Origin: DASUPK01 sp963744105
GTDB taxonomy: Bacteria; Actinomycetota; Thermoleophilia; Solirubrobacterales; 70-9
Direction: 5' to 3'
Length of the DNA stretch: 64,000 nt
NCBI GenBank assembly: GCA_963744105.1
Contig: CAVUSJ010000006.1
Span: 372,001-436,000 of the forward strand
A program made the translations under genes and the position numbers. The stretch's first letter is position 1. The number at the start of each line of letters is the position of its first letter. The notes under the pieces were generated by a model. The model ran no database searches. It saw only the letters and a list, made by a program, of their open reading frames with translations, and had not been told where the DNA came from. This document shows, one piece after another, positions 31,077-37,958 of this stretch.

Positions 31077-31756
31077 CTACTTGGCGAGAGCCGCAGCGGC
31101 CGGGATCACCGGAGCGCGCCGTGTGCGGACCGTCTCGATGATCTCGCCGCTATCGATGCCCTGTAGGTAGATCGAGGTGACCCCGAGGTTGGCATGTCCC
31201 AGCTGGCGCTGGATGACGTTGAGTGGGACGCCCTCCCTGGCCGTCTCGACGGCGTGAGCGTGGCGGAGCTGGTGTGGCGCGAAGCGGCGCCGTACCCCGG
31301 CCTGGGCCGCGGTGCGTCGGAGCGCAATTCGCACCTGCGAGCTAGACCAGGGCCCGCCACAGGTTGGCTCGTTGATCACGCAGAAGAGTGGTCCGACCGG
31401 GAACGAGACGCGCGTCTCAAGCCAGGAACGCAGCTGATCCCAGGCCCACTCGTCCATGCCTACCTCCCGCCGACGGCCGCCCTTACCCCGGCGGACGAGC
31501 ACGGATCCTCGGCTGACCTCCAAGTCCGATTCCATCAGGGCTAGGGCCTCGGAGATCCGAAGACTGCTCGCCAGAGCACGACGATTAGTCCCCTCAGGCG
31601 GCGGCCATACGGCTCAGTTCCCGCCTGCCTCATTACCGCAACGATCTCTTCCACCCGCGGCGGGTCAGCCGGATAACGACGTCCCTTGTTCCCGGGTCGC
31701 CGTCGCGTGATGACCTTGTTTGACGTGCCGGCGACGTGATCGGTGAGCTTGAGCAT
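31077..31756 (-). pseudogene. tyrosine recombinase/integrase, frameshifted
   Basis: First frame from 31756: MLKLTDHVAGTSNKVITRRRPGNKGRRYPADPPRVEEIVAVMRQAGT...RGLIVVLWRA, then loss of frame near 31575. The second frame continues LRISEALALMESDLEVSRGSVLVRRGKGGRRREVGMDEW...RRFAPHQLRHAHAVETAREGVPLNVIQRQLGHANLGVTSIYLQG. Catalytic pattern: Arg in LRISEAL, Lys in RGKGG, HQLRH, GHA and Tyr in SIYLQG. All active-site residues survive, so a single frameshift inactivates it. The N-terminal SAM-like domain is short. The only integrase in the island. Confidence 0.8.
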
Positions 31757-31785
31757 GCTTCCTCCGTGGTCGGGTACAGAGGAGA

Positions 31786-31803
31786 TGCTTTTCGTCCAAA
31801 GCA
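31786..31803 (-). repeat. type B hairpin (reverse)
   Basis: TGCTTTTCGTCCAAAGCA, 13 nt beyond the stop of the minus-strand ELWxxDGT gene, so B is again at a gene's 3' end. Confidence 0.75.
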
Positions 31804-31816
31804 GCTACGACGAGTC

Positions 31817-33271
31817 CTATCCCTTCTTGCACTTCCCCTTCGCGCATGGTGGTGGCCCAGCCCGCCACAGCTCTCTGCCGTGCGACTTGTCCTCGGCGGT
31901 GAAGAAGAGGCTCTTGCCGACCGCGGTCAGGTTCAGCGGGCTGCTGCCGCGAGGGCCGCGGCGGATGTCCCTGACGAGCTTCGTCCCCTTGCGGGTGCCG
32001 TTGCTTCGCCAGAGCTCCTCGCCGTGCTTCTTGTCGGTGCCCGCAAAGTAGAGCGTGCCATTGGCGCTGGTCAGTGCCCGGGGGGCGAACTGCCCGCCGG
32101 AGCGCTTCGCGTTGACAAGGGTTTTGACAAGGGTTGTTCCTCGCCGGGTGCCGTCGCTTCGCCACAACCCGCCCTCGCTGCTGAAGTAGATGATCCCTTT
32201 CATGACGCCGAGGCCGAAGATGCCGCCCTTGACGCCCTTGACAAGGGTCGTGCCGGCCTCGGTGCCGTCCGTCCGCCATAGCTCCATTCTGGAAGCTCCC
32301 GGCTGCGCGAGGAAGTACAGGGTGCCCTTGACCTCGAAGAAGGGGCCGGGACTGTCGCTGCCGGCCGGATTCAGGTCCTTGAGCATGGTCGTGCCCGCCT
32401 CGGTTCCGTCGCTTCGCCACAGCTCGGTGCCGTGGACGCCGTCGTCGGCGCCGAAGTAGAGGGCGCCCCTGAAGCCGGTCAGGTAACTCAAGCCGGCGCC
32501 GACCCCGTTGAAGGGGAACCCCGCCTTGACAACGGCCGTCCCAACCTCAGTGCCGTCGCTCCGCCACAGCGCCTGGTCGTTGCCGTCCCATGTGGAGAAG
32601 TAGAGCGTGCCGTTGACATCGGTCAGGGCCGTGGGGTAGCCGAAGGCGGGAGGAAGTTGCTTGACCACCATCGTCCCCGCCTCGGTTCCGTCGCTGCGCC
32701 AAAGCTCATGAGGGTCGGGAGGGCCGAAGAAGTAGAGGGTCCCGCCGACATTGATCAGTTCGTGGAGATAGCTCGCCCCAGAGCCGGGTTTGAGGTCCTT
32801 GACCATCGTCGTCCCCGGCGCCGTGCCGTCGCTTCGCCACAGCACCTCCCCATGGATGCCGTCGTCGGCGCCGAAATAGAAGCTGCGGTCGACAGCGGTG
32901 AACTCGTAGATGGAGCTCCCGCCGGAGCCGGGATTGATGTCCTTGACCATCCTCGTCCCCCGAGCCGTGCCGTCGCTTCTCCACAGCTCGAAGCCGTGGT
33001 TGCCGTCGTCGGCGCTGAGATAGAGGTTGTCGCCGACGCCCCCGAGGAGCCCCCCGTGGTAGGACTCGTCGGGGCAGGAGCCACAGTTCGGCCCCCGCAT
33101 GCTGTCGGAGCGACCGGGATGAATGTCCTTGACCAGCACGGCGCCGCGCTTCGACGCCGCCTGGGCGCCCGATGCCGACAGAAGCATCGCGCCGGCGGTA
33201 AGCAGCATCACGACCCCCCACGCGAGTATTGGTGGACGGTGGAGGGAGGGCTTCACTTCCGTGGTATCCAT
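31817..33271 (-). CDS. secreted ELWxxDGT-repeat protein
   Basis: 484 aa. Signal peptide PPILAWGVVMLLTAGAMLLSASGAQA, then about eight repeats of roughly 50 aa built on G-LYFxADDGxHGxELWRSDGT-xGTxMVKDLNPGS. ELWxxDGT repeats are an extracellular, probably beta-propeller, module. A GPNCGSCPDESYHGG segment with two Cys follows the signal. The C-terminus GPPPCAKGKCKKG echoes, faintly, the Cys/Lys tails of other secreted proteins here. Flanked by reverse B (31786) and reverse A (33383) hairpins. Ligand unknown. Confidence 0.85.
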   Translation of the reverse strand: MDTTEVKPSLHRPPILAWGVVMLLTAGAMLLSASGAQAASKRGAVLVKDIHPGRSDSMRGPNCGSCPDESYHGGLLGGVGDNLYLSADDGNHGFELWRSDGTARGTRMVKDINPGSGGSSIYEFTAVDRSFYFGADDGIHGEVLWRSDGTAPGTTMVKDLKPGSGASYLHELINVGGTLYFFGPPDPHELWRSDGTEAGTMVVKQLPPAFGYPTALTDVNGTLYFSTWDGNDQALWRSDGTEVGTAVVKAGFPFNGVGAGLSYLTGFRGALYFGADDGVHGTELWRSDGTEAGTTMLKDLNPAGSDSPGPFFEVKGTLYFLAQPGASRMELWRTDGTEAGTTLVKGVKGGIFGLGVMKGIIYFSSEGGLWRSDGTRRGTTLVKTLVNAKRSGGQFAPRALTSANGTLYFAGTDKKHGEELWRSNGTRKGTKLVRDIRRGPRGSSPLNLTAVGKSLFFTAEDKSHGRELWRAGPPPCAKGKCKKG

Positions 33272-33382
33272 AGGCCTCTATCACACTAACCCTGCGAATC
33301 CCCCACCCGGATCGGTATTGCCGACCGATCCCGCATCGTGGGGGACCACCGGTCAACAGCAATCGCCTTGGGTGCCGAGACC

Positions 33383-33404
33383 GCTGCTTTCCATGCAAAG
33401 CAGC
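33383..33404 (-). repeat. type A hairpin (reverse)
   Basis: GCTGCTTT-CCATGC-AAAGCAGC, 112 nt upstream of the minus-strand ELWxxDGT gene start. Confidence 0.85.
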
Positions 33405-33425
33405 ACTCTTGGACCCTGCTCGGTC

Positions 33426-33448
33426 CCGCCCTTTTGCGCGATAAGCGG
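33426..33448 (+). repeat. type C hairpin
   Basis: CCGCCCTTTTGCGCGATAAGCGG. Confidence 0.5.
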
Positions 33449-33516
33449 CTACGCACCTTCCGTTACCGCTTCCGCCTTGCCTTCGGCTGCCCGCTCTCGG
33501 CATCCTCCAGGTGGGA

Positions 33517-34044
33517 ATGAAACGGCTCTATCTCCTGCGCCACGCCAAGTCGAGCTGGGACGATCCGACGCTTGCCGACCACGACCGGCCACTGGCGCCT
33601 CGCGGTCGCCGCGCCGCCAAGGTCATGGCGGAGCACCTGGGGCGGAAGGGGATCTCCCCCGAGCTGGTGCTGTGCTCGCCATCGAGGCGCACCCGCCAGA
33701 CGCTGAAACGGCTCGCGCCGGCCCTGGGGAAGAACGCCGACGTACAGATCGAGCCCGAGCTCTACGCAGCCCCGGCAGCCGACCTCCTCGAGGTGCTGCA
33801 CGAGGTGCCGGACGAGGTCGAGTCCGTGATGCTGATCGGCCACAACCCCGGGATCCAGGACCTCGCCCTGAGCCTCGCCAGCGCCGGCCCTGAAATCCCG
33901 CGGTTAAGGAGCAAGTTTCCGACCTCCGCGCTGGCAACGCTGGAGCTCAACGGAACCTGGCGCGAGCTGGCGCCCGGGAGCGCCGAGCTGGTTTCGTTCG
34001 TGAAGCCGAAGCAGCTCTCGCGCGGCGCGGCAGCGGAGCCATGA
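33517..34044 (+). CDS. SixA-like histidine phosphatase
   Basis: 175 aa from the ATG at 33517 (AGGTGGG just upstream; a GTG at 33511 is also in frame). KRLYLLRHAKSSW carries the RHG-type catalytic His; SPSRRTRQT the second Arg; IGHNPGIQDL the second His. The short length and RHAKS form match SixA phosphohistidine phosphatases, which dephosphorylate HPt domains. An HPt protein is encoded at 42048, but no direct link can be claimed. Confidence 0.85.
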   Translation: MKRLYLLRHAKSSWDDPTLADHDRPLAPRGRRAAKVMAEHLGRKGISPELVLCSPSRRTRQTLKRLAPALGKNADVQIEPELYAAPAADLLEVLHEVPDEVESVMLIGHNPGIQDLALSLASAGPEIPRLRSKFPTSALATLELNGTWRELAPGSAELVSFVKPKQLSRGAAAEP

Positions 34045-34118
34045 GCGGGTACCCATACCTTGCCGGAGTCGCCGGCGCCGCGCTCGGAATTCTCGCCGGG
34101 ATCGCTCACTGGGCGTAG
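34041..34118 (+). CDS. possible 25-aa hydrophobic peptide
   Basis: ATG overlaps the SixA stop (ATGA). MSGYPYLAGVAGAALGILAGIAHWA is one transmembrane-like helix with small residues. Translational coupling is plausible. It has no known relatives that I recognise and could be chance. Confidence 0.3.
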   Translation: MSGYPYLAGVAGAALGILAGIAHWA

Positions 34119-34127
34119 GCTCGTCGC

Positions 34128-34661
34128 GTGACCGCGGAGCAGACAGCGCCGCCTGAGGTCGAGATCGTCGAGGCGAGGGCGGATCGGCTCGACGACATAG
34201 AGTCGCTGTGGCGAGCCATGCACGAGTACCACGCCGAGGTGGCTGGCGAAGTCCGCGAGGTCGCCCCATTCCGGCGCGCGAAAGATTCCTGGCGGCGGCG
34301 CAGGGGTGAGTTCGAGCGCTGGATGCGCGCTGGTGACGCCTGGCTGCTGATCGCCGAGCACGAAGGCTCGCCGGTTGGCTTCGCCTTCTTCCGGATTTGC
34401 GAGGGCGATTGGAGCTTCGAGACCAACGAGCGGATGGGCGAGCTCGAGGCGCTCTCGGTTGAGCCCGAGTTGCGCCGCTGGGGGATCGGCTCGCTGCTCA
34501 TGGAGGAGGTCGAGCAGCGGCTCGCGGCCGCGGGCGTCGGCTTCATCGGGCTGGCCGTCATCGCCGGCAACGAGGACGCGCTTCGCTTTTACAAGCGCTG
34601 GGGGATGGCGCCATCCTATGTCCGCTGCCTGGGGCCCACGCTCCCGGGCGGCGGCCCTTAG
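34128..34661 (+). CDS. GNAT family N-acetyltransferase
   Basis: 177 aa. ELEALSVEPELRRWGIGSLLMEEVEQRL holds the acetyl-CoA-binding RxxGxG loop, and GLAVIAGNEDALRFYKRWGMAP is the usual motif B end. TAGGCT (34116-34121) ends 6 nt before the GTG start at 34128, a leaderless design. Acceptor amine unknown. Confidence 0.9.
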   Translation: MTAEQTAPPEVEIVEARADRLDDIESLWRAMHEYHAEVAGEVREVAPFRRAKDSWRRRRGEFERWMRAGDAWLLIAEHEGSPVGFAFFRICEGDWSFETNERMGELEALSVEPELRRWGIGSLLMEEVEQRLAAAGVGFIGLAVIAGNEDALRFYKRWGMAPSYVRCLGPTLPGGGP

Positions 34662-34745
34662 CTGCCCCCGCTATTCACGGGCGCTAGCGGCGAGGAGTGC
34701 CGAAGTGCCGGGCCGAGTGGCATGCCTGACTACGAGAGCGGGAAG

Positions 34746-34768
34746 CCGCTTTGCATGGAAAGCAGCGG
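34746..34768 (+). repeat. type A hairpin
   Basis: CCGCTTT-GCATGG-AAAGCAGCGG. Faces a reverse B copy (34831) with no gene between them. Confidence 0.8.
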
Positions 34769-34830
34769 TTTGATGCTGGTCTCCTGCTACTCGCGCATTG
34801 CGGCAGCGACTCCGCGGAGCCACCGGGCTA

Positions 34831-34849
34831 CTGCTCTCGTCCAAAGCGG
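34831..34849 (-). repeat. type B hairpin (reverse)
   Basis: CTGCTCTCGTCCAAAGCGG, directly abutting the stop codon of the minus-strand NTF2 gene. Confidence 0.75.
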
Positions 34850-35242
34850 CTAGTCCGACAGCCCGGCGGCTTCGAGGGCTTCCGCCTCAGTGCGGAAGAA
34901 CTGCCACCACGTCGCCTTGCCGTCGCGGAAGCGGACCACGTTCCAAACCGTCTGGTGCACCTCGATCCCCCTCGGGCGATACGTCCCGAGGACTCGTGCG
35001 ATCACGGTGTCACCGTGGTCGCGAACATCCTCAGGCTCGCCGTGCAGGCCGCCAAGGGGGAGCACAACCTCATTCCACCACCGCCGGACCCCGTCGTGCC
35101 CGCGGAAGGTCTCGCCTTCCGCCTCCGCGATCAGGGACGTGAACTCCACGTCGGGGTGGACAGCCAGGAGGAGTCCGTCGATGTCGCCACGGTTGACGGC
35201 CGCGTAGCCCCTTCTGAACATCTCCACGTTCTCCTCCGACAT
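34850..35242 (-). CDS. NTF2/SnoaL-like protein
   Basis: 130 aa from the ATG at 35242, 9 nt after GATACT on the minus strand. MSEENVEMFRRGYAAVNRGDIDGLLLAVHPDVEFTSLIAE...FRGHDGVRRWWNEVVLP...FFRTEAEALEAAGLSD. Family features as at 11972; here the middle keeps a RGHDGVRRWW segment. The stop abuts a reverse B hairpin. Upstream, an A hairpin is missing and a C-like GCTGCTGCGCGATGAG stands instead. Confidence 0.8.
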   Translation of the reverse strand: MSEENVEMFRRGYAAVNRGDIDGLLLAVHPDVEFTSLIAEAEGETFRGHDGVRRWWNEVVLPLGGLHGEPEDVRDHGDTVIARVLGTYRPRGIEVHQTVWNVVRFRDGKATWWQFFRTEAEALEAAGLSD

Positions 35243-35257
35243 CGCCCGCGCAGTATC
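35240..35257 (-). promoter_or_regulatory. GATACT-N9-ATG promoter module (minus strand)
   Basis: GATACT reads leftwards at 35257-35252 and ATGTCG begins at 35242. Confidence 0.65.
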
Positions 35258-35294
35258 TCTCGGCGGAGGCTGCTGCGCGATGAGTGAGGTCCGA

Positions 35295-35471
35295 CTACGA
35301 CTGCCTACGGGCGTAGCGCGACAGCCCATACTGGACCGCGATGAGCGCGAGTACGACCACGAAAAGCCAGCCAACTGAGGCGACGAACTGGACGATGATC
35401 AGCGCGAAGATCAGCGCGGTCAAGATCAGCAGCCACGTTCGCCAAGGCTGCGGATATCCCTTGTACAACAC
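35295..35471 (-). CDS. small two-helix membrane protein (58 aa)
   Basis: GTG at 35471. The peptide VLYKGYPQPWRTW is followed by LLILTALIFALIIVQFVASV and GWLFVVVLALIAVQYGLS, ending RYARRQS. Two hydrophobic helices with a positive C-terminus, well formed for a chance frame. No ribosome site is obvious. Unknown function. Confidence 0.5.
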   Translation of the reverse strand: MLYKGYPQPWRTWLLILTALIFALIIVQFVASVGWLFVVVLALIAVQYGLSRYARRQS

Positions 35472-35657
35472 CGGCCAAGGCTACTTGCGATGAGCGAGGT
35501 CGATCATTGTCAAGAGCGTCACCATCGCGTAAGGGGAAGGGGACGGTCGCCAGTGGCTTCGCTTGGCTGCGAAAACCGAGGCGGTCGAGCTCTACGAGGC
35601 CCGTCACCGAGGCGATGAAGAGGCTGTAGGGGCATCCTGGCGTGTCTCGACGAAGCG

Positions 35658-35677
35658 CCGCTTTTCGTCCAAAGCGG
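35658..35677 (-). repeat. type B hairpin (reverse)
   Basis: CCGCTTTTCGTCCAAAGCGG, 61 nt beyond the stop of the minus-strand gene at 35739. Confidence 0.8.
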
Positions 35678-35738
35678 CCACGAGCAGTCCTACCCGGCTC
35701 TGCAGGACGGGCGAGACGCCTCTCCTCGTCCCGGCACA

Positions 35739-36134
35739 CTAGCGCCGTGCGGTTGTGCCCTTCGCGCGGGTCGTTGTGCCCTTCGCGCGGGACCCCTTCG
35801 CGCGGGAAGTTGTCGAGGTGCCCTTTCCGCGGGTCGTTGTGCCCTTCGCGCGGGTGGGAGTGGGCTCCTCGGTCAGCGCCTTCTGGAGCCTACGCATGTC
35901 GGTTGAGAGCGCACGATTCAGCTTGCCCAGATCCCGGCGCTGATTCTTCAGGAGCTGCTGCACATTGCGGACCATGTTGCTCCGGCCCCGGCCCAGATCC
36001 TTCTGCAGCTCGGCCAGCGCCTTCTGGACCTCGTCAAGCGATCCGCCCGCACGCTTCAGCGCCGCCTCCGCCCGCTTCTTCGTCGTATCGGCCGACGCAC
36101 GTACGCGCTCCGGCGTCTTCTTCGTTGCTGGCAT
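35739..36134 (-). CDS. basic helical protein with C-terminal RAKGTT repeats
   Basis: 131 aa, ATG at 36134 with AAGGAGCGCCC upstream. Residues 1-90 are a charged helix or coiled coil (RAEAALKRAGGSLDEVQKALAELQKDLGRGRSNMV...LNRALSTDMRRLQKAL). The C-terminal 40 residues are repeats such as RAKGTTTRGKGTSTTSRAKGSRAKGTT, encoded by near-identical DNA units. Lys/Arg/Thr/Gly repeats of this type suggest binding to DNA or another polyanion, as in histone-like tails. Function not established. Confidence 0.65.
   Translation of the reverse strand: MPATKKTPERVRASADTTKKRAEAALKRAGGSLDEVQKALAELQKDLGRGRSNMVRNVQQLLKNQRRDLGKLNRALSTDMRRLQKALTEEPTPTRAKGTTTRGKGTSTTSRAKGSRAKGTTTRAKGTTARR
35755..35860. repeat. imperfect tandem repeats inside the basic protein gene
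   Basis: Units of TGTGCCCTTCGCGCGGGTCG recur about five times with variations and deletions; likely prone to copy-number change. Confidence 0.65.
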
Positions 36135-36324
36135 GGGCGCTCCTTATCTCGGGAACGACCCGAGTCTACGGCCGTCCCGATGACACTGCATCGGTGGCCC
36201 GGGCAAGTCAGGCGCAACGCGTCCAGAGCCAGATCCCGCACTCGCAACGCATGGGGCAGCGAGAGGCACTGTGCATAGAGGGAACTAGCGCCACCTTGCC
36301 AGCACCGGTGCGATCTCGAAGAGT

Positions 36325-36344
36325 CGCTTTCCATGCAAAGCAGC
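36325..36344 (-). repeat. type A hairpin (reverse)
   Basis: CGCTTTCCATGCAAAGCAGC, upstream of the minus-strand basic protein gene. First half of an A-B doublet (reverse). Confidence 0.75.
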
Positions 36345-36347
36345 GGT

Positions 36348-36369
36348 GCTGCTTCTCGTCCAAAGCAGC
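36348..36369 (-). repeat. type B hairpin (reverse)
   Basis: GCTGCTTC-TCGTCC-AAAGCAGC. Confidence 0.8.
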
Positions 36370-36459
36370 AGCCCTGGCGCCGGGGGCGATCGTCGGCCCA
36401 GCTCTGCCAGACTCCCCCTTAGTCCGATCCCTCTTCCGCATGGCCGCGTAAGCCTGACG

Positions 36460-37551
36460 ATGACCCAGCCCGACATGACCCATACGAGCGGCCCGTCGTC
36501 GGATGGGGCTTCGAGGGTCGGGGCCGGTGTGACGCCATTCCAGACCGACGCCGAGGCGACGATTCGGCTCGCGGTGCGCGCTGAGGAGCTTGGCTACGCC
36601 CGCTTTGGCACCGCCGAGGGGTGGACCAACGACGCAGTCGTGGTGCTCACGCAGATCGCCGGACTGACCTCGCGAATCGGGCTCAACACAGGCGTGCTCC
36701 CGGTCTGGAGCCGCACTCCGGCGGCGATCGCGATGGCCGCAGCCGGTCTCCAGCGCGCGTCCGGGGGCCGCTTCGCCCTCGGCCTCGGTGCGAGCAGCCC
36801 GCCGCTGGTCGAGGGCCTCCACGGACTCACCTGGCAGCGACCGGTCGAGCGGATGCGAACCACTCTGGTCGCCGTCAGAGCGTTGCTTGACGGCGCTCGG
36901 CTCCCACTCGACCGAGAGGGAGTCAGACCGTTGCGCCTGGGCGCGCCGCCTGAAGACCCGGTGCCGATCCTCCTCGCCGCACTCGCCCCGGCTTCGGTCC
37001 GCCTGGCCGGTGAGCTCGCGGACGAATGGCTGCCGTTCCTCTGGGCCCGCTCGCGACTGCGGGACGGCCGAGCCCTGCTCGCCGAAGGCGAGGCGCGTGC
37101 TGACGTCCCGGTTAGAACCGGGTTGGCCGCCAGCGTCCCGCTCGCGATCGGCGAAGACGAGGCGACCTCCAGGCAGATCGCCGCCGGCTGGCTGCTCGCC
37201 TACCTCACACGCATGGGCCCCCTCTATCCGCGGATGCTCCGGGATCACTTCGGGTTCGCCGACGGGGCCGATGCCCTGCTCGCCGCCAACGGGGACGGCG
37301 GGCCACCGCAACTGCCCCCTGCGGCGGAGGAGCTGGCCCGCGAGGTGACCGTGATGGGCACCTACGACGGTGCGCCGGACGCGGTCCGCGCCTGGCTCGA
37401 GGCGGGGGCGGACTCGATCGACGTGGTGTTGCCTCTGGGATTGCCGGAGGAGCAGCTCGGCGAAATGCTTCAGGCCGCTGCGCCCACGGCGGCCTCCCCG
37501 GGCGACGAGCAAAGGCCGCCAAGGGGAGAGGTTTCGTCCCCGAGCGCTTAG
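36460..37551 (+). CDS. LLM-class flavin-dependent oxidoreductase
   Basis: 363 aa from the ATG at 36460. GAGVTPFQTDAEATIRLAVRAEELGYARFGTAEGWTNDAVVVLTQIAGLTSRIGLNTGVLPVWSRTPAAIAMAAAGLQRASGGRFALGLGAS is the luciferase-like TIM-barrel pattern (EELGY, TSRIxLxTGV, SxGRFxLGLGxS). Probably uses F420 or FMN. It lies in plus orientation inside an interval bounded by reverse B (36348) and reverse A (37687) hairpins, so it is antisense to the usual cassette direction. Substrate unknown. Confidence 0.85.
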   Translation: MTQPDMTHTSGPSSDGASRVGAGVTPFQTDAEATIRLAVRAEELGYARFGTAEGWTNDAVVVLTQIAGLTSRIGLNTGVLPVWSRTPAAIAMAAAGLQRASGGRFALGLGASSPPLVEGLHGLTWQRPVERMRTTLVAVRALLDGARLPLDREGVRPLRLGAPPEDPVPILLAALAPASVRLAGELADEWLPFLWARSRLRDGRALLAEGEARADVPVRTGLAASVPLAIGEDEATSRQIAAGWLLAYLTRMGPLYPRMLRDHFGFADGADALLAANGDGGPPQLPPAAEELAREVTVMGTYDGAPDAVRAWLEAGADSIDVVLPLGLPEEQLGEMLQAAAPTAASPGDEQRPPRGEVSSPSA

Positions 37552-37686
37552 CGGACCCCGCACGGCCGGGGTTGGACTCGGCAGGCCCTGATGGCACGCG
37601 CACGCGGGGAAGGGTGGAATCCAGGGGCAGACGGCGCTCTCGGCAGGTGGCCTCGGGCTCCTTCTTTACGCAAGGCGCAAAGAACA

Positions 37687-37706
37687 CCGCTTTCCATGCA
37701 AAGCGG
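37687..37706 (-). repeat. type A hairpin (reverse)
   Basis: CCGCTTTCCATGCAAAGCGG, perfect arms. First half of a reverse A-B doublet. Confidence 0.85.
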
Positions 37707-37710
37707 ATAG

Positions 37711-37730
37711 CCGCTTCTCGTCCAAAGCAG
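37711..37730 (-). repeat. type B hairpin (reverse)
   Basis: CCGCTTCTCGTCCAAAGCAG, 4 nt from the preceding A copy. Confidence 0.75.
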
Positions 37731-37767
37731 CTGTCTGACGGCCACGTCTCCGAGCGGCTCAGCGTGC

Positions 37768-37790
37768 TGCGTTCACGCGAAGGGAGCAGC
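37768..37790 (-). repeat. type C hairpin (reverse)
   Basis: CTGCGTTCACGCGAAGGGAGCAG-type element. Confidence 0.5.
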
Positions 37791-37958
37791 GGCGCGGGTG
37801 GCGCTAGTCCTCGGCGAGGAGATGAGTGGACTCATTCGGAGCGATCAGGCCTACGCATGTGTCACGCAAGACCAGCCAGCGAGGTCGTTACCTTCGCCTC
37901 CCAGGCTGCACCCGAGCTCCCTGTATCAGCTGCGTGAACGTCGAGACTGAGACGCTTA

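Larger units (their letters stand above)
36135..36459. other. intergenic region between divergent genes
   Basis: Holds a reverse A (36325) and a reverse B (36348) hairpin; no gene is seen. Confidence 0.5.
37552..37958. other. intergenic region with A, B and C hairpins
   Basis: Reverse A (37687), reverse B (37711) and a C element (37768); no gene is seen. Confidence 0.5.

Noticed and set aside
4071..37730. Type B hairpins as ordinary rho-independent terminators
   Set aside because: No T-run follows either side. A terminator role without a T-run is possible, so only the standard reading is rejected.
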